This document shows positions 11,944 to 20,113 of a stretch of DNA of 64,000 nucleotides, one piece after another; positions within the stretch are counted from its first letter, which is position 1, and every line of letters begins with the position of its first letter. The stretch comes from Paraburkholderia aspalathi. Its GTDB lineage: Bacteria; Pseudomonadota; Gammaproteobacteria; Burkholderiales; Burkholderiaceae. Made by a program: the position numbers and the translations under genes. The stretch lies in the NCBI RefSeq assembly GCF_900116445.1, contig NZ_FPBH01000005.1, positions 372,001 to 436,000 of the forward strand, read 5' to 3'. The notes under the pieces are model-generated. The model was not told the origin of the DNA and did not search any database. It saw nothing but the letters and a program-made list of their open reading frames with translations.

Positions 11944-13413
11944 ATGATGAACGACTGGGCGGGCCTTCCTGCTACCTACGGCGACGTACTCCGCCGGGCG
12001 ATGGACTCGCTCTTCCGCACGTTCGAAAACTTCAGCGAAGGCACCTTCATCGTCGACGCCGAGGCGCGCGTTGTCTGGATCAACAAGCGCTACGCGGCGC
12101 GCTTTGGTTTTTCGGACCCGGAGCAGGCGATTGGCCGGGATTGCGAGGAGGTGATTCCCAACAGCCTGATGCGCGAGGTCGTGAAAACCGGCAAGCCGAT
12201 TCTGCTCGACATCCTCGAAACGGGCCGCGAGCCGCTTGTCGTAACGCGGCTGCCGTTGAAAGACGATGCGGGTGAAACGGTCGGCGCGGTGGGTTTCGCG
12301 TTGTTCGACGAACTGAAGGCGCTCACGCCGCTCTTTTCCCACTACTCGCGCGTGCAGGAAGAGTTGATCGCGACGCGCCAGTCGCTCGCGCAGGCAAGAC
12401 GGGCGAAGTACACGTTCGGCAGTTTCGTCGGTACGAGTGCGGCCAGTCTCGAAGTGAAGCGCCAGGCGCGCCGCGCCGCGCAACTTGAGTCGCCGGTGCT
12501 GTTGCTCGGCGAAACCGGCACGGGCAAGGAACTGCTGGCGCATGCCATTCACGGCGGATCGGCGCGGGCGAACTGGCCACTCGTGACCGTCAACGTGGCG
12601 GCGATTCCGGACACCTTGCTCGAAGTCGAATTCTTCGGCGCCGCGCCCGGCGCCTATACCGGCGCTGACCGGAAAGGACGGGTCGGCAAATTCGAGCTTG
12701 CGAACGGCGGCACGCTGTTTCTCGACGAAATCGGCGACATGCCGCTGCCTTTGCAGGGCAAGCTGTTGCGCGTGCTGCAGGACAAGGAGTTCGAGCCGCT
12801 TGGCTCGAACCGGATCGTGCGCGCGGACGTGCGGATCATCGCCGCGACCTCAGCCGATTTGCCAGCGCTGGTCGCGGCCGGGCGTTTCCGCGCGGACCTG
12901 TTCTATCGGCTGAACGTATTGACGATCCAGGCGCCGGCGCTGCGCGAGCGTTCGTCCGATATCGAGGCGCTTGCCTACGCCATGCTCGAGGACCTGTCGG
13001 CGCAAGCGCCGGGCGCCAGCCACTTCGAATTGCAGGACGATGCCTTGCGGCTGCTGTGTTCGTATGGGTGGCCCGGCAATGTGCGCGAGCTCCGCAACAC
13101 ATTGGAGCGGGCAGTGGTGCTCTCGGACAGCGAGCGCATCGATGCGCGTGCGCTAGCGCCGTTCATCGGTCCAGCACGCAGCGGACATCGTCCGCTTGTT
13201 TCCGCGGGCTCTGAAGCGCACGCTTCAGATGCCACCTCGGAGGCGCCTGACGTGACGTCGTCATGGAGCGAAGCCATGGCCGCGTTCGAAAAGCGCTTCC
13301 TGGGCGATGCCTTGCGCGCCAACGGCGGTCGCGTGATCGAGACGGCCATGCAGATCGGCATGGGCCGCGCGACGCTCTATAAGAAGATCGCTGCATACGG
13401 CATCGAGGTGTGA
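11944..13413 (+). CDS. sigma-54-dependent activator with N-terminal PAS domain
   Basis: 489 residues. Residues about 20-130 form a PAS sensor (NFSEGTFIVDAEARVVWINKRYAARFGF). A linker coiled segment follows, then an AAA+ domain with Walker A G189ETGTGKE, the sigma-54 contact loop G236AYTGA (the common form is GAFTGA), Walker B GGTLFLDEIGD and the arginine-finger region FRADLFYRLNV. The C-terminus carries a Fis-type helix-turn-helix (AAFEKRFLGDALRANGGRVIETAMQIGMGRATLYKKIAAYGI). There is no receiver domain, so control is likely through ligand or redox sensing by the PAS domain rather than phosphorylation. GGAGA lies about 8 nt before the ATG. It is divergent from the GntP permease, which has a clear sigma-54 promoter and is the likely target. 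Confidence 0.93.
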   Translation: MMNDWAGLPATYGDVLRRAMDSLFRTFENFSEGTFIVDAEARVVWINKRYAARFGFSDPEQAIGRDCEEVIPNSLMREVVKTGKPILLDILETGREPLVVTRLPLKDDAGETVGAVGFALFDELKALTPLFSHYSRVQEELIATRQSLAQARRAKYTFGSFVGTSAASLEVKRQARRAAQLESPVLLLGETGTGKELLAHAIHGGSARANWPLVTVNVAAIPDTLLEVEFFGAAPGAYTGADRKGRVGKFELANGGTLFLDEIGDMPLPLQGKLLRVLQDKEFEPLGSNRIVRADVRIIAATSADLPALVAAGRFRADLFYRLNVLTIQAPALRERSSDIEALAYAMLEDLSAQAPGASHFELQDDALRLLCSYGWPGNVRELRNTLERAVVLSDSERIDARALAPFIGPARSGHRPLVSAGSEAHASDATSEAPDVTSSWSEAMAAFEKRFLGDALRANGGRVIETAMQIGMGRATLYKKIAAYGIEV

Positions 13414-13500
13414 CGAAGTCCCGCTACATCGCGTGGCGAAGTGTAATTGCCGCGTGGCACAATCGCGTGATCGAAAAACAAGACGTGATCGGGGTTTCAA

Positions 13501-13761
13501 ATGAAACGCAGTCTTTCCTCTTTCGCGCGCGGTGCCTGTGCCGCGCTGGCGCTTCCCGCAATCGCCATGCTGAGCAGTTGTAGCAGTAGCGCACCGCTGT
13601 TTCTGTCGGACGGCCGACCAACTACGCTGGTCCAGTGTTCGGTCGGATCCGACTCCTGCTCGCAGCAGGCAAACGCAGCGTGCGGCGGCGCCTTCGACGT
13701 CGTGCGCCAGTCCAGCGACAACGGCACTCTCAGTCTGATTTACGCCTGCCGGGCGAAATGA
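13501..13761 (+). CDS. small putative lipoprotein
   Basis: 86 residues with a basic N-terminus (MKRSLSSFARG), a hydrophobic core and a lipobox LSSC placing the lipid-modified cysteine at residue 27. The mature ~60 residues contain five more cysteines after the lipobox (QCS, DSC, AACGG, YAC) and end NGTLSLIYACRAK, suggesting a small disulfide-bonded domain. Probably sorted to the outer membrane, since Ser follows the cysteine. I do not recognise a family. It stands alone about 90 bp downstream of the sigma-54 activator, and a possible hairpin follows at 13819-13843. Confidence 0.75.
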   Translation: MKRSLSSFARGACAALALPAIAMLSSCSSSAPLFLSDGRPTTLVQCSVGSDSCSQQANAACGGAFDVVRQSSDNGTLSLIYACRAK

Positions 13762-14273
13762 CGCCACGCCGGCCAATGGCTGGTGTGATGCGTGTGATTG
13801 ACACTTTCCTTCCTTGATCCCGCCGCTCGGCCATGACGGCGGGCTGTCTCCCTCTCTTCGCAGTTTCCGCTTAACCGGACCAAACCGGCCATATGGCGAG
13901 CGGTGTCATGCGGAAAGCATATGACCGTCATAAATATCTGGCTCTAATGTGCGTTCGCCAAAACGGTTACGATGCGCAATGAATATCGATCGAATTGCTT
14001 CGAGTTTATTACCTTAATTATTTGCTCTGACAAAAAGCGCTCGGTTTTCGCTGTCAGGCCGAGTCGGTGCGGCATCTAACGGAACGCGAAGTTTCGCCGC
14101 AGTATCCTCATCTGGCCGGCTCACAATCAAAAACAATGTGCAGGTTTTGCCGGTTTTTCGGCGGTCCGAATTATCCGCTTCAGAAAAATCTTCCGTTTTA
14201 ACCGAGCTTCTGGAGTAATCAGGGCACGCTTTATGCTTTTAAACTGGCTCAATGAGTAATTCCGGGGAAAGCA
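13762..14273. other. 512-bp gene-free, partly AT-rich region
   Basis: No credible coding frame. A 7-bp hairpin CCCGCCG/CGGCGGG at 13819-13843 may terminate the lipoprotein transcript. From about 13920 to 14270 the composition becomes clearly AT-richer than the surroundings (for example the stretch around 14005-14030), and the promoter of the small gene at 14274 must lie here. Confidence 0.5.
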
Positions 14274-14477
14274 ATGAATCACCTCCAACTCGAAAAAGAT
14301 ATCCAACACCTTGAAAATGTAATCACGCATATTTCCGCTGAAGACCGCATCCCGCTGTCGTATTGGCGCAATCGCATTAACTCGGTGTCCGGAGCGGCAC
14401 TGATGCCGGCACAGGCTAATCGCGTCAAACGGCTCAATGCGGCCCTCGCTGCATTGGAGGACCGGCAGAAAGCGTAA
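14274..14477 (+). CDS. small hypothetical protein
   Basis: 67-residue, mostly helical, soluble protein: MNHLQLEKDIQHLENVITHI, then AEDRIPLSYWRNRINSV and a C-terminal helix RVKRLNAALAALEDRQKA. The heptad-like pattern at both ends suggests a helical hairpin or coiled coil. A GGGGAAAG purine-rich ribosome-binding site sits just before the ATG. The gene lies in the AT-richer patch and has more A/T-ending codons than its neighbours, which may indicate recent acquisition. I do not recognise a family. Confidence 0.65.
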   Translation: MNHLQLEKDIQHLENVITHISAEDRIPLSYWRNRINSVSGAALMPAQANRVKRLNAALAALEDRQKA

Positions 14478-14570
14478 CTGTCCATGGTTGGAGGGTGACG
14501 TGTACCGTCTGATCGGGTAACGTTTCCGGCAGAAATTAGGGAACGTAACACCTAAGAATTCAGGAGGAGC

Positions 14571-15770
14571 ATGCAACCAGCAGGATTTTCAGCCGCCCGG
14601 CTGACGGCGCTGACGAACGCCATGCAAGGCTATGTGGAACGCGGCGAAGTGACGGGGGTCGTTTCGCTGGTCTGGCGGCGCGGTGAAATCGGCTACTTCG
14701 GGCCGCTCGGCCTGCGCGACGAAGCGGCCCAATTGCCCATGGAGCGCGACACGCTGTTTCGCATCGCGTCGATGACCAAACCGGTGACGAGCGCGGCGAT
14801 CCTGATGCTGATCGAGGAGGATCGGTTCGCGCTCGACACGCCAATCTCATTGTGGTTGCCGGAGCTGGCAGCGCCATCCGTGTTGCGCGACCCCACCGGC
14901 CCGCTCGACGAAACCGACCCGGTCAGAGCGCCACTTACCGTGCTCGATCTGCTCACGCACCGCGCCGGCTTTGCTTATCACTTCACCGCCACCGGACCGT
15001 TGGCCGAAGCTTACGCGGCGGCCTTCAACGGCATTGAAGCGCGTGGGGATGCCAGCGCGTGGCTGGGGCGCATAGCCAGCTTGCCGTTGATGTTTCAGCC
15101 CGGCTCGCGCTGGCATTACGGTATCGCGACCGACGTCCTCGGCGTGCTGATCGAGCGCGTGAGCGGCATGCGGCTGGGTGACTTCTTCCGGACGCGGATT
15201 TTCGAACCGCTCGGCATGCGCGATACGGCGTTCTGGGTGCCCGACGCGCAACTCACACGTTTGGCGACGGCCTATGGCGTCGAGGCGGGCACGCGGCGGC
15301 GCGTGGTCGAAGATCATCCGTCGGCGAGCCGCTGGGCGAATCCCGATCGTTTCCAGAGCGGTGGCGGCGGACTTGTCTCGACAGCGCAGGACTATCTGCA
15401 GTTCGCGCAACTGTTGCTCGGGCGTGGACGTGTCGGCTCGATACGTCTGCTGTCGCATCGCTCGGTCGATTTGATGCGCTCGAATTTTCTGACCCGCGAC
15501 CAGCGGCGTGTGCCGGCGTTCGGTCATGTGCTGTGGGCAGGCCAGGGCTTCGGCCTCGGCTTGTCGGTGGTCGACGATCCGGCGCAGCAGTTGCCGCTTG
15601 GCTATCGCTCGGTGGGTTCGTTCGGCTGGCCGGGTGCGTATGGCACGAGCTGGTTCGCCGATCCGGTGGAGGACCTGATCGGATTGATGCTGATTCAGCG
15701 GCGTGCTGTCGAACCCTTCCCAATGTCGGTTGATTTCGAGCGCCGCGTGTACGATGCAATTGACGATTGA
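14571..15770 (+). CDS. class C beta-lactamase-like serine hydrolase (EstB-type esterase)
   Basis: 399 residues of the beta-lactamase/penicillin-binding-protein-like superfamily. The catalytic S67-x-x-K70 is visible in RIASMTKPVTSAA and the second catalytic element Y183 in WHYGIATDVLG. There is no signal peptide, so the protein is probably cytoplasmic, which argues for an esterase or peptidase role like EstB rather than a periplasmic beta-lactamase. The C-terminal motif region SFGWPGAYGTSWFADP stands where beta-lactamases have KTG. A very strong AGGAGGA ribosome-binding site lies 4 nt before the ATG. No operon partner is obvious; the H-NS gene follows after 167 bp. Confidence 0.88.
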   Translation: MQPAGFSAARLTALTNAMQGYVERGEVTGVVSLVWRRGEIGYFGPLGLRDEAAQLPMERDTLFRIASMTKPVTSAAILMLIEEDRFALDTPISLWLPELAAPSVLRDPTGPLDETDPVRAPLTVLDLLTHRAGFAYHFTATGPLAEAYAAAFNGIEARGDASAWLGRIASLPLMFQPGSRWHYGIATDVLGVLIERVSGMRLGDFFRTRIFEPLGMRDTAFWVPDAQLTRLATAYGVEAGTRRRVVEDHPSASRWANPDRFQSGGGGLVSTAQDYLQFAQLLLGRGRVGSIRLLSHRSVDLMRSNFLTRDQRRVPAFGHVLWAGQGFGLGLSVVDDPAQQLPLGYRSVGSFGWPGAYGTSWFADPVEDLIGLMLIQRRAVEPFPMSVDFERRVYDAIDD

Positions 15771-15937
15771 GTGCGTGGCCTGCAGCAGTTGAGCGGGCGG
15801 TCTTGAACGGCGGACGGTTCACGGGCGCACTCTGAGCGGACCGCCCTGCGCGGGCCGCTCTATCCGGCACTTTATTCGTCTGATAGTGTCCGCAAGTGTC
15901 CGCACCGCAGTTCGTCAAATCGATCGGAGTACCCGCC

Positions 15938-16228
15938 ATGGCCTCATATAAACAGTTGACTGCTCAGCTCGAGAAGCTCCATAAAGAAGTCGCGGTGGCG
16001 CGCGAAAAGGAAATCGCACAGGCGATTGCCGAGATCAAGCAGAAGGTTGCCGAGTACGATCTGACCGCGGAAGAGCTGGGTTTTACGAGCAAGCGTGCCG
16101 CGGTACGCAAAGCGCCTTCGGTAGCCAAGTACCGCAACCCGAAAACCGGCGAGACGTGGAGTGGCCGTGGTCGCTCGCCTGGCTGGCTCGCCGGCAAGAA
16201 TCGGGAGCGCTTTCTGATCGAAGGCTAG
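15938..16228 (+). CDS. H-NS family nucleoid protein
   Basis: 96-residue H-NS homologue. The N-terminal helix SYKQLTAQLEKLHKEVAVAREKEIAQAIAEIKQKV is the dimerisation region. The C-terminal DNA-binding domain carries the family signature YRNPKTGETWSGRGRSPGWLAG, with SGRGRSP as the AT-hook-like minor-groove motif of Burkholderiales H-NS proteins. Such proteins bind AT-rich DNA and silence transcription. I chose the ATG at 15938 because GGAG lies upstream at the right distance and the extra N-terminal residues of the longer frame are not family-like. It is short compared with enteric H-NS (~137) but normal for this group, which has many paralogues. Confidence 0.9.
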   Translation: MASYKQLTAQLEKLHKEVAVAREKEIAQAIAEIKQKVAEYDLTAEELGFTSKRAAVRKAPSVAKYRNPKTGETWSGRGRSPGWLAGKNRERFLIEG

Positions 16229-16859
16229 AGTACGGTTCGACCGTGGCGCTTGCGCTCGCAACGCGCCGAATTTTTCTGAAGTGAAGTTGCGTCGGGTTTT
16301 TCTCGCACCGCTGAGAGGGTCCCGAAAACGCTCACCTTTCGCGTGAGCTTGCAACGCGCGCCGTGGGTTTCGCGAGGTACCTCGCACCAGGCTTCGTTGT
16401 TTCGGTGAGCCTGGTTTTGTCGGATGACGCACCTTGCGGTGCGATCACTCCGGCTGTCTCTCGCGGTGTCGCGACCTCCCTCGAAACCCGCGCCAGCCTT
16501 TGCTGGCGGGCGTTCCCTGGCTATGCGAAGAATCGCGTAATCCATCGTTCGATTCTCACGCGGTCTTTTCCGCGTGCTTCGCCTCGCTGCTGAACCTCGC
16601 GCCGCTGGTGCGTGCGCGGCCTTCTGTGCGCTCACCTTTCGTCTGGATTCGAGGCTCGCCATCGCGAGTCCCGAAAAGTCTCACCTTTGCGCTTGACCGT
16701 GCGCGCGACTCAACGCGCACATCCAACGTGCCACCTGATGCGCCCGGGGGCAAACCCGGAGATGAGTTCGCCTCATACCCCGGATCAAAACTCATCGATA
16801 CATGGTCGCTGAGACCGCGCAGCACAATCGGTCATCCACTCAACCTCGACGGAAAGACC
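16229..16859. other. 631-bp region upstream of fae, no confident gene
   Basis: Frames are open in several directions because of the high GC content, but none has protein-like composition. The block contains imperfect repeats: CTCACCTTT occurs at 16331, 16631 and 16680, twice preceded by GTCCCGAAAA, followed by GC-rich CGCGCGC-type strings. It probably contains the promoter and leader of the fae operon. A CCCGGGGGCAAACCCGG hairpin-like string lies near 16744. Confidence 0.45.
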
Positions 16860-17384
16860 ATGAGCGTATCGACGGACAAACAACTCTTTATCGGCGAAGG
16901 ATTCGAAGGTCCTGGCGTCAATCTCGCGCATATCAACGTGCTGGTCGGCCCACGCAACGGCCCCGCAGGGCAGGCCTTCGCTACGGCATTGGCGACGCCT
17001 TCAGCGGGGCATGCACCGTTTGTCGTGATCGCGCGGCCGGGTGTGCCGACCAAGCCGCTGACGCTCTATGTGAACAAGGCGCAGATCGGCAGCGACTTCC
17101 ACGGCAACGCGACGTGGGGTGCTTCGCAAGCCGGCATCGCGAAAGCGGTGGCCGAATCGCTGGAGAACGGCACGTTGCCGCCCGAAGCGGAGAACGATTG
17201 GGTGGTGGTATCCGCGAACTGGGTCAATCCGGCCACCGACGATCTCGACGCCGTCTTCGAGAACAACTACCGCGCGTGCAAGAACGCGATTCTCGCGGCG
17301 ATGAAGGGCCTGCCGCATCGCGATGAAGTGTTTGCCGCCGCGCGCGACGTATCGAATCCGTTCTACACCCCCAAACAACGTTAA
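16860..17384 (+). CDS. fae: formaldehyde-activating enzyme homologue (Fae)
   Basis: 174 residues, the usual Fae length. Fae catalyses condensation of formaldehyde with tetrahydromethanopterin. The family core is clear: GEGFEGPGVNLAHINVLVGPR, with H24 at the position of the catalytic histidine in Methylobacterium Fae (AHIDLIIGPR), then GPAGQAFATAL, KPLTLYVNKAQI and the C-terminal NYRACKNAILAAM. A GGAAAG site precedes the ATG at 16860. No tetrahydromethanopterin biosynthesis or later pathway genes lie in the window. The gene is followed directly by an aldo/keto reductase, an aldehyde dehydrogenase and an MFS transporter on the same strand, so here it may detoxify formaldehyde released by that pathway or act as a paralogue with another substrate. 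Confidence 0.85.
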   Translation: MSVSTDKQLFIGEGFEGPGVNLAHINVLVGPRNGPAGQAFATALATPSAGHAPFVVIARPGVPTKPLTLYVNKAQIGSDFHGNATWGASQAGIAKAVAESLENGTLPPEAENDWVVVSANWVNPATDDLDAVFENNYRACKNAILAAMKGLPHRDEVFAAARDVSNPFYTPKQR

Positions 17385-17466
17385 TCACACGCAACGTGCT
17401 TCGCGCGCCGTGAGGGGCGTGCTGCTGCGTGCGCTACTGAATGTGACCAGGAAGGAGACAAGCACT

Positions 17467-18504
17467 ATGGAATACATTCGCCTCGGCCACTCGGGCCTGA
17501 AGGTGTCGCGTTTGTGCCTCGGCACGATGAACATGGGCACGCCGCAATGGAAGCCGTGGATCTTCGACGAAGCGCAGAGCGAGCCGATCGTGCGTCACGC
17601 GCTGGAAGCCGGCGTCAATTTCATCGACCTCGCCGATTTCTATTCGACCGGCGTGGGCGAAGAAGTGGTGGGCCGTATTCTGAAGCGCATTGCGCGGCGT
17701 GAGGAAGTTGTCGTGACGACCAAGGTCGGCTACGACATGGGCGCGTATCAGAACGCCGGCGGCCATTCGCGCAAGCACATCATGGACGGTATCGACGCGT
17801 CGCTCACGCGCCTCGGTATGGATTACGTCGATATTTACATGCTGCATTTCTTCGACGTGAACACGCCGGTCGAGGAAACGCTGGGTGCGTTGAACGATAT
17901 CGTGTGCGCGGGCAAGGCTCGTTATATCGGCGTATCGACGATGTACACGTGGCAGTTCGCGAAGATCATGCAGGTCTGCGAGCGCAATGGCTGGCACAAA
18001 CCCATCAACATGCAACTGCAGTTGAACCTTGCGTACCGCGAGGAAGAGCGCGAAATGATTCCGTATTGCCAGGATCAGGGCGTCGGGGTGTCGGTGTTCA
18101 GTCCGCTGGCGCGTGGTCTGTTGACCTGCGATCCAAACTCGACGCGTAACCAGACCGATTTCTTCACGGCGCAGATGTACGGCGATACGGTATCTCGTGA
18201 GATTGCTGCTTCGGTGACGCGCGTGGCGGCGCGGCGTGGTGTGTCGGCCGCGCAGATCGCGCAGGCGTGGGTGCTGAATCATGGTGGTGTGGCGAGCATG
18301 CTGGTCGGGGCGGACACACCTGCGCAATTCGATAGCGCGTTGGCCGCTTTAGGCACGAAGCTCTCCGCCGACGAACTATTCGAACTCGAACGCAATTACA
18401 CCCCGTGCGATCTGATCAACGACTACACCGCGGGCAAACGCATCGCTCGTGAAGCGCGGCTTGCGCAAGGCACGTTCGTCGAGAACCTGGAGAAGGCAGC
18501 ATGA
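17467..18504 (+). CDS. aldo/keto reductase
   Basis: 345-residue AKR-superfamily NAD(P)H-dependent oxidoreductase. The catalytic tetrad is visible: D54 and Y59 in FIDLADFYS, K86 in VVTTKVG, and H127 in IYMLHFFD. The (beta/alpha)8 barrel pattern is intact, with the cofactor segment SVFSPLARGLL and the late SMLVGADTPAQ. It belongs to the YdhF/YajO-like group that reduces aldehydes and ketones of broad range. An AAGGAG site precedes the ATG at 17467. Its last four bases overlap the next start (ATGA), so translation is coupled to the aldehyde dehydrogenase; the pair probably interconverts an aldehyde intermediate. Specific substrate unknown. Confidence 0.9.
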   Translation: MEYIRLGHSGLKVSRLCLGTMNMGTPQWKPWIFDEAQSEPIVRHALEAGVNFIDLADFYSTGVGEEVVGRILKRIARREEVVVTTKVGYDMGAYQNAGGHSRKHIMDGIDASLTRLGMDYVDIYMLHFFDVNTPVEETLGALNDIVCAGKARYIGVSTMYTWQFAKIMQVCERNGWHKPINMQLQLNLAYREEEREMIPYCQDQGVGVSVFSPLARGLLTCDPNSTRNQTDFFTAQMYGDTVSREIAASVTRVAARRGVSAAQIAQAWVLNHGGVASMLVGADTPAQFDSALAALGTKLSADELFELERNYTPCDLINDYTAGKRIAREARLAQGTFVENLEKAA

Positions 18505-19940
18505 ACGAGTTTCTCCGAACCGGACATTACATTGGCGGTGAGTGGTACGAAAGCGCAAGCACGTATCCCGTTCTGAATCCCGCGACGGGCGAGGTGATCG
18601 CTCAAGTCGCCAGGGGCGGCGCGGCGGAAACGACGCAGGCCGTTGCCGAGGCTGAACGCGCTTTTCCGGTGTGGCGCGCGTTGACCGCAAAAGAACGTGG
18701 CGCGCGTGTCAGACGCTGGGGCGAGTTGATGCTCGAGAACCGCGACGCGCTCGCTGAACTGTTGACGCGTGAGCAAGGCAAGCCGCTTGCCGAAGCACGC
18801 GGCGAAGTCGGCTACGCCGCGAGCTTCTTCGAATGGTTCGCTGAGGAAGCCAAGCGCAGTTATGGCGACGTGATCCCGAGCCCGAATCCGAACGCGAAGA
18901 TCATCGTGACGCGCGAACCGGTCGGCGTAGTCGCGGCCATCACGCCGTGGAATTTCCCGCTCGCGATGATTACGCGCAAGGCCGGGCCGGCGCTCGCAGC
19001 GGGCTGCACGATGGTGCTGAAGCCTTCCGAAGAAACGCCGTTGTCCGCTTTGGCTCTGGCCGTACTGGCGGAGAAGGCCGGCATTCCACCAGGCGTATTC
19101 AACATCGTCTCCGGCGACGCAGTCGCGATCGGCGGCGTGCTGACTGAATCCGAGGTGGTGCGCAAGCTGTCGTTCACCGGCTCGACGCGCGTCGGCAAAC
19201 TGCTCGCGAAGCAGTCGGCGGATACGCTGAAGAAGCTGTCTTTGGAGCTTGGCGGCAACGCGCCGTTCATCGTATTCGACGATGCGGATATCGACGCGGC
19301 AGTGCAAGGCGCGATGGCTTCGAAATTCCGCAACACGGGGCAGACCTGTGTGTGCGTGAATCGCTTCTACGTTCAGGACGGCATCTACGATGCGTTCACG
19401 CAGGCACTGACGCAAGCCGTGCGGAAGATGCGTGTCGGCAATGCGCTGCAAGGCGAGGTCGAACAAGGTCCGCTGATCAATCAGGCGGCGCTGAAGAAGG
19501 TAGAAGCGCATGTCGCCGACGCGTTGAAGAAAGGCGCGAAGGTTTTAACGGGCGGCAAACCGCACGCGCTCCGCGGCACATTCTATGAGCCGACCGTGCT
19601 GATCGATGCATCAAAGTCGATGCTGATCGCGGCGGAAGAAACCTTCGGTCCGGTGGCCGCGTGCTTTCGCTTCAAGACGGAAGACGAAGCCATCGCGGCG
19701 GCCAACGATACCCCCTTCGGTCTCTCTGCCTATTTCTATACGCGTGACCTGGCGCGTGCATGGCGCGTCGCGGACGCACTGGAGAGCGGCATGGTCGGCA
19801 TCAACGAAGGGATTCTTTCGACTGAAGTCGCGCCATTCGGCGGCGTCAAGCAATCGGGCCTCGGCCGCGAAGGCTCGAAGTACGGGCTCGATGAATACAC
19901 GGAACTGAAGTACATGATGATGGGCGGGCTCGGCCGCTGA
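18501..19940 (+). CDS. NAD(P)-dependent succinate-semialdehyde-type dehydrogenase
   Basis: 479-residue aldehyde dehydrogenase most like GabD succinate-semialdehyde dehydrogenases. Key residues are in place: the cofactor segment TPWNFPLAM, K174 in MVLKPSEETP, FTGSTRVG, general base E249 in LSLELGGNAPF and nucleophile C283 in FRNTGQTCVC. GabD members and relatives accept glutarate, succinate or lactaldehyde semialdehydes; the true substrate is open. Start overlaps the aldo/keto reductase stop by four bases. The operon context with a Fae homologue and an MFS transporter suggests catabolism of an imported compound that yields an aldehyde, and possibly formaldehyde. Confidence 0.92.
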   Translation: MNEFLRTGHYIGGEWYESASTYPVLNPATGEVIAQVARGGAAETTQAVAEAERAFPVWRALTAKERGARVRRWGELMLENRDALAELLTREQGKPLAEARGEVGYAASFFEWFAEEAKRSYGDVIPSPNPNAKIIVTREPVGVVAAITPWNFPLAMITRKAGPALAAGCTMVLKPSEETPLSALALAVLAEKAGIPPGVFNIVSGDAVAIGGVLTESEVVRKLSFTGSTRVGKLLAKQSADTLKKLSLELGGNAPFIVFDDADIDAAVQGAMASKFRNTGQTCVCVNRFYVQDGIYDAFTQALTQAVRKMRVGNALQGEVEQGPLINQAALKKVEAHVADALKKGAKVLTGGKPHALRGTFYEPTVLIDASKSMLIAAEETFGPVAACFRFKTEDEAIAAANDTPFGLSAYFYTRDLARAWRVADALESGMVGINEGILSTEVAPFGGVKQSGLGREGSKYGLDEYTELKYMMMGGLGR

Positions 19941-20113
19941 TCTGCGTCTCACACGTTCGCCTGGCGCATCGCATGTCAAAGCATGCGGCGAGTAACGAGG
20001 CGAACGACGAGATGAACAGCGAAGCGAATCACGAGCCCAACTGCGCGGCTTGACGCGGCACCGGCATCACGCCGGCGCCGCGCCGGCCGCGCACGTACAA
20101 ACAAGGAGACAGC

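Noticed and set aside
16434..16859. 142-codon N-terminal extension of Fae
   Set aside because: Not family-like; Fae has its normal length from the ATG at 16860, which has a ribosome-binding site.
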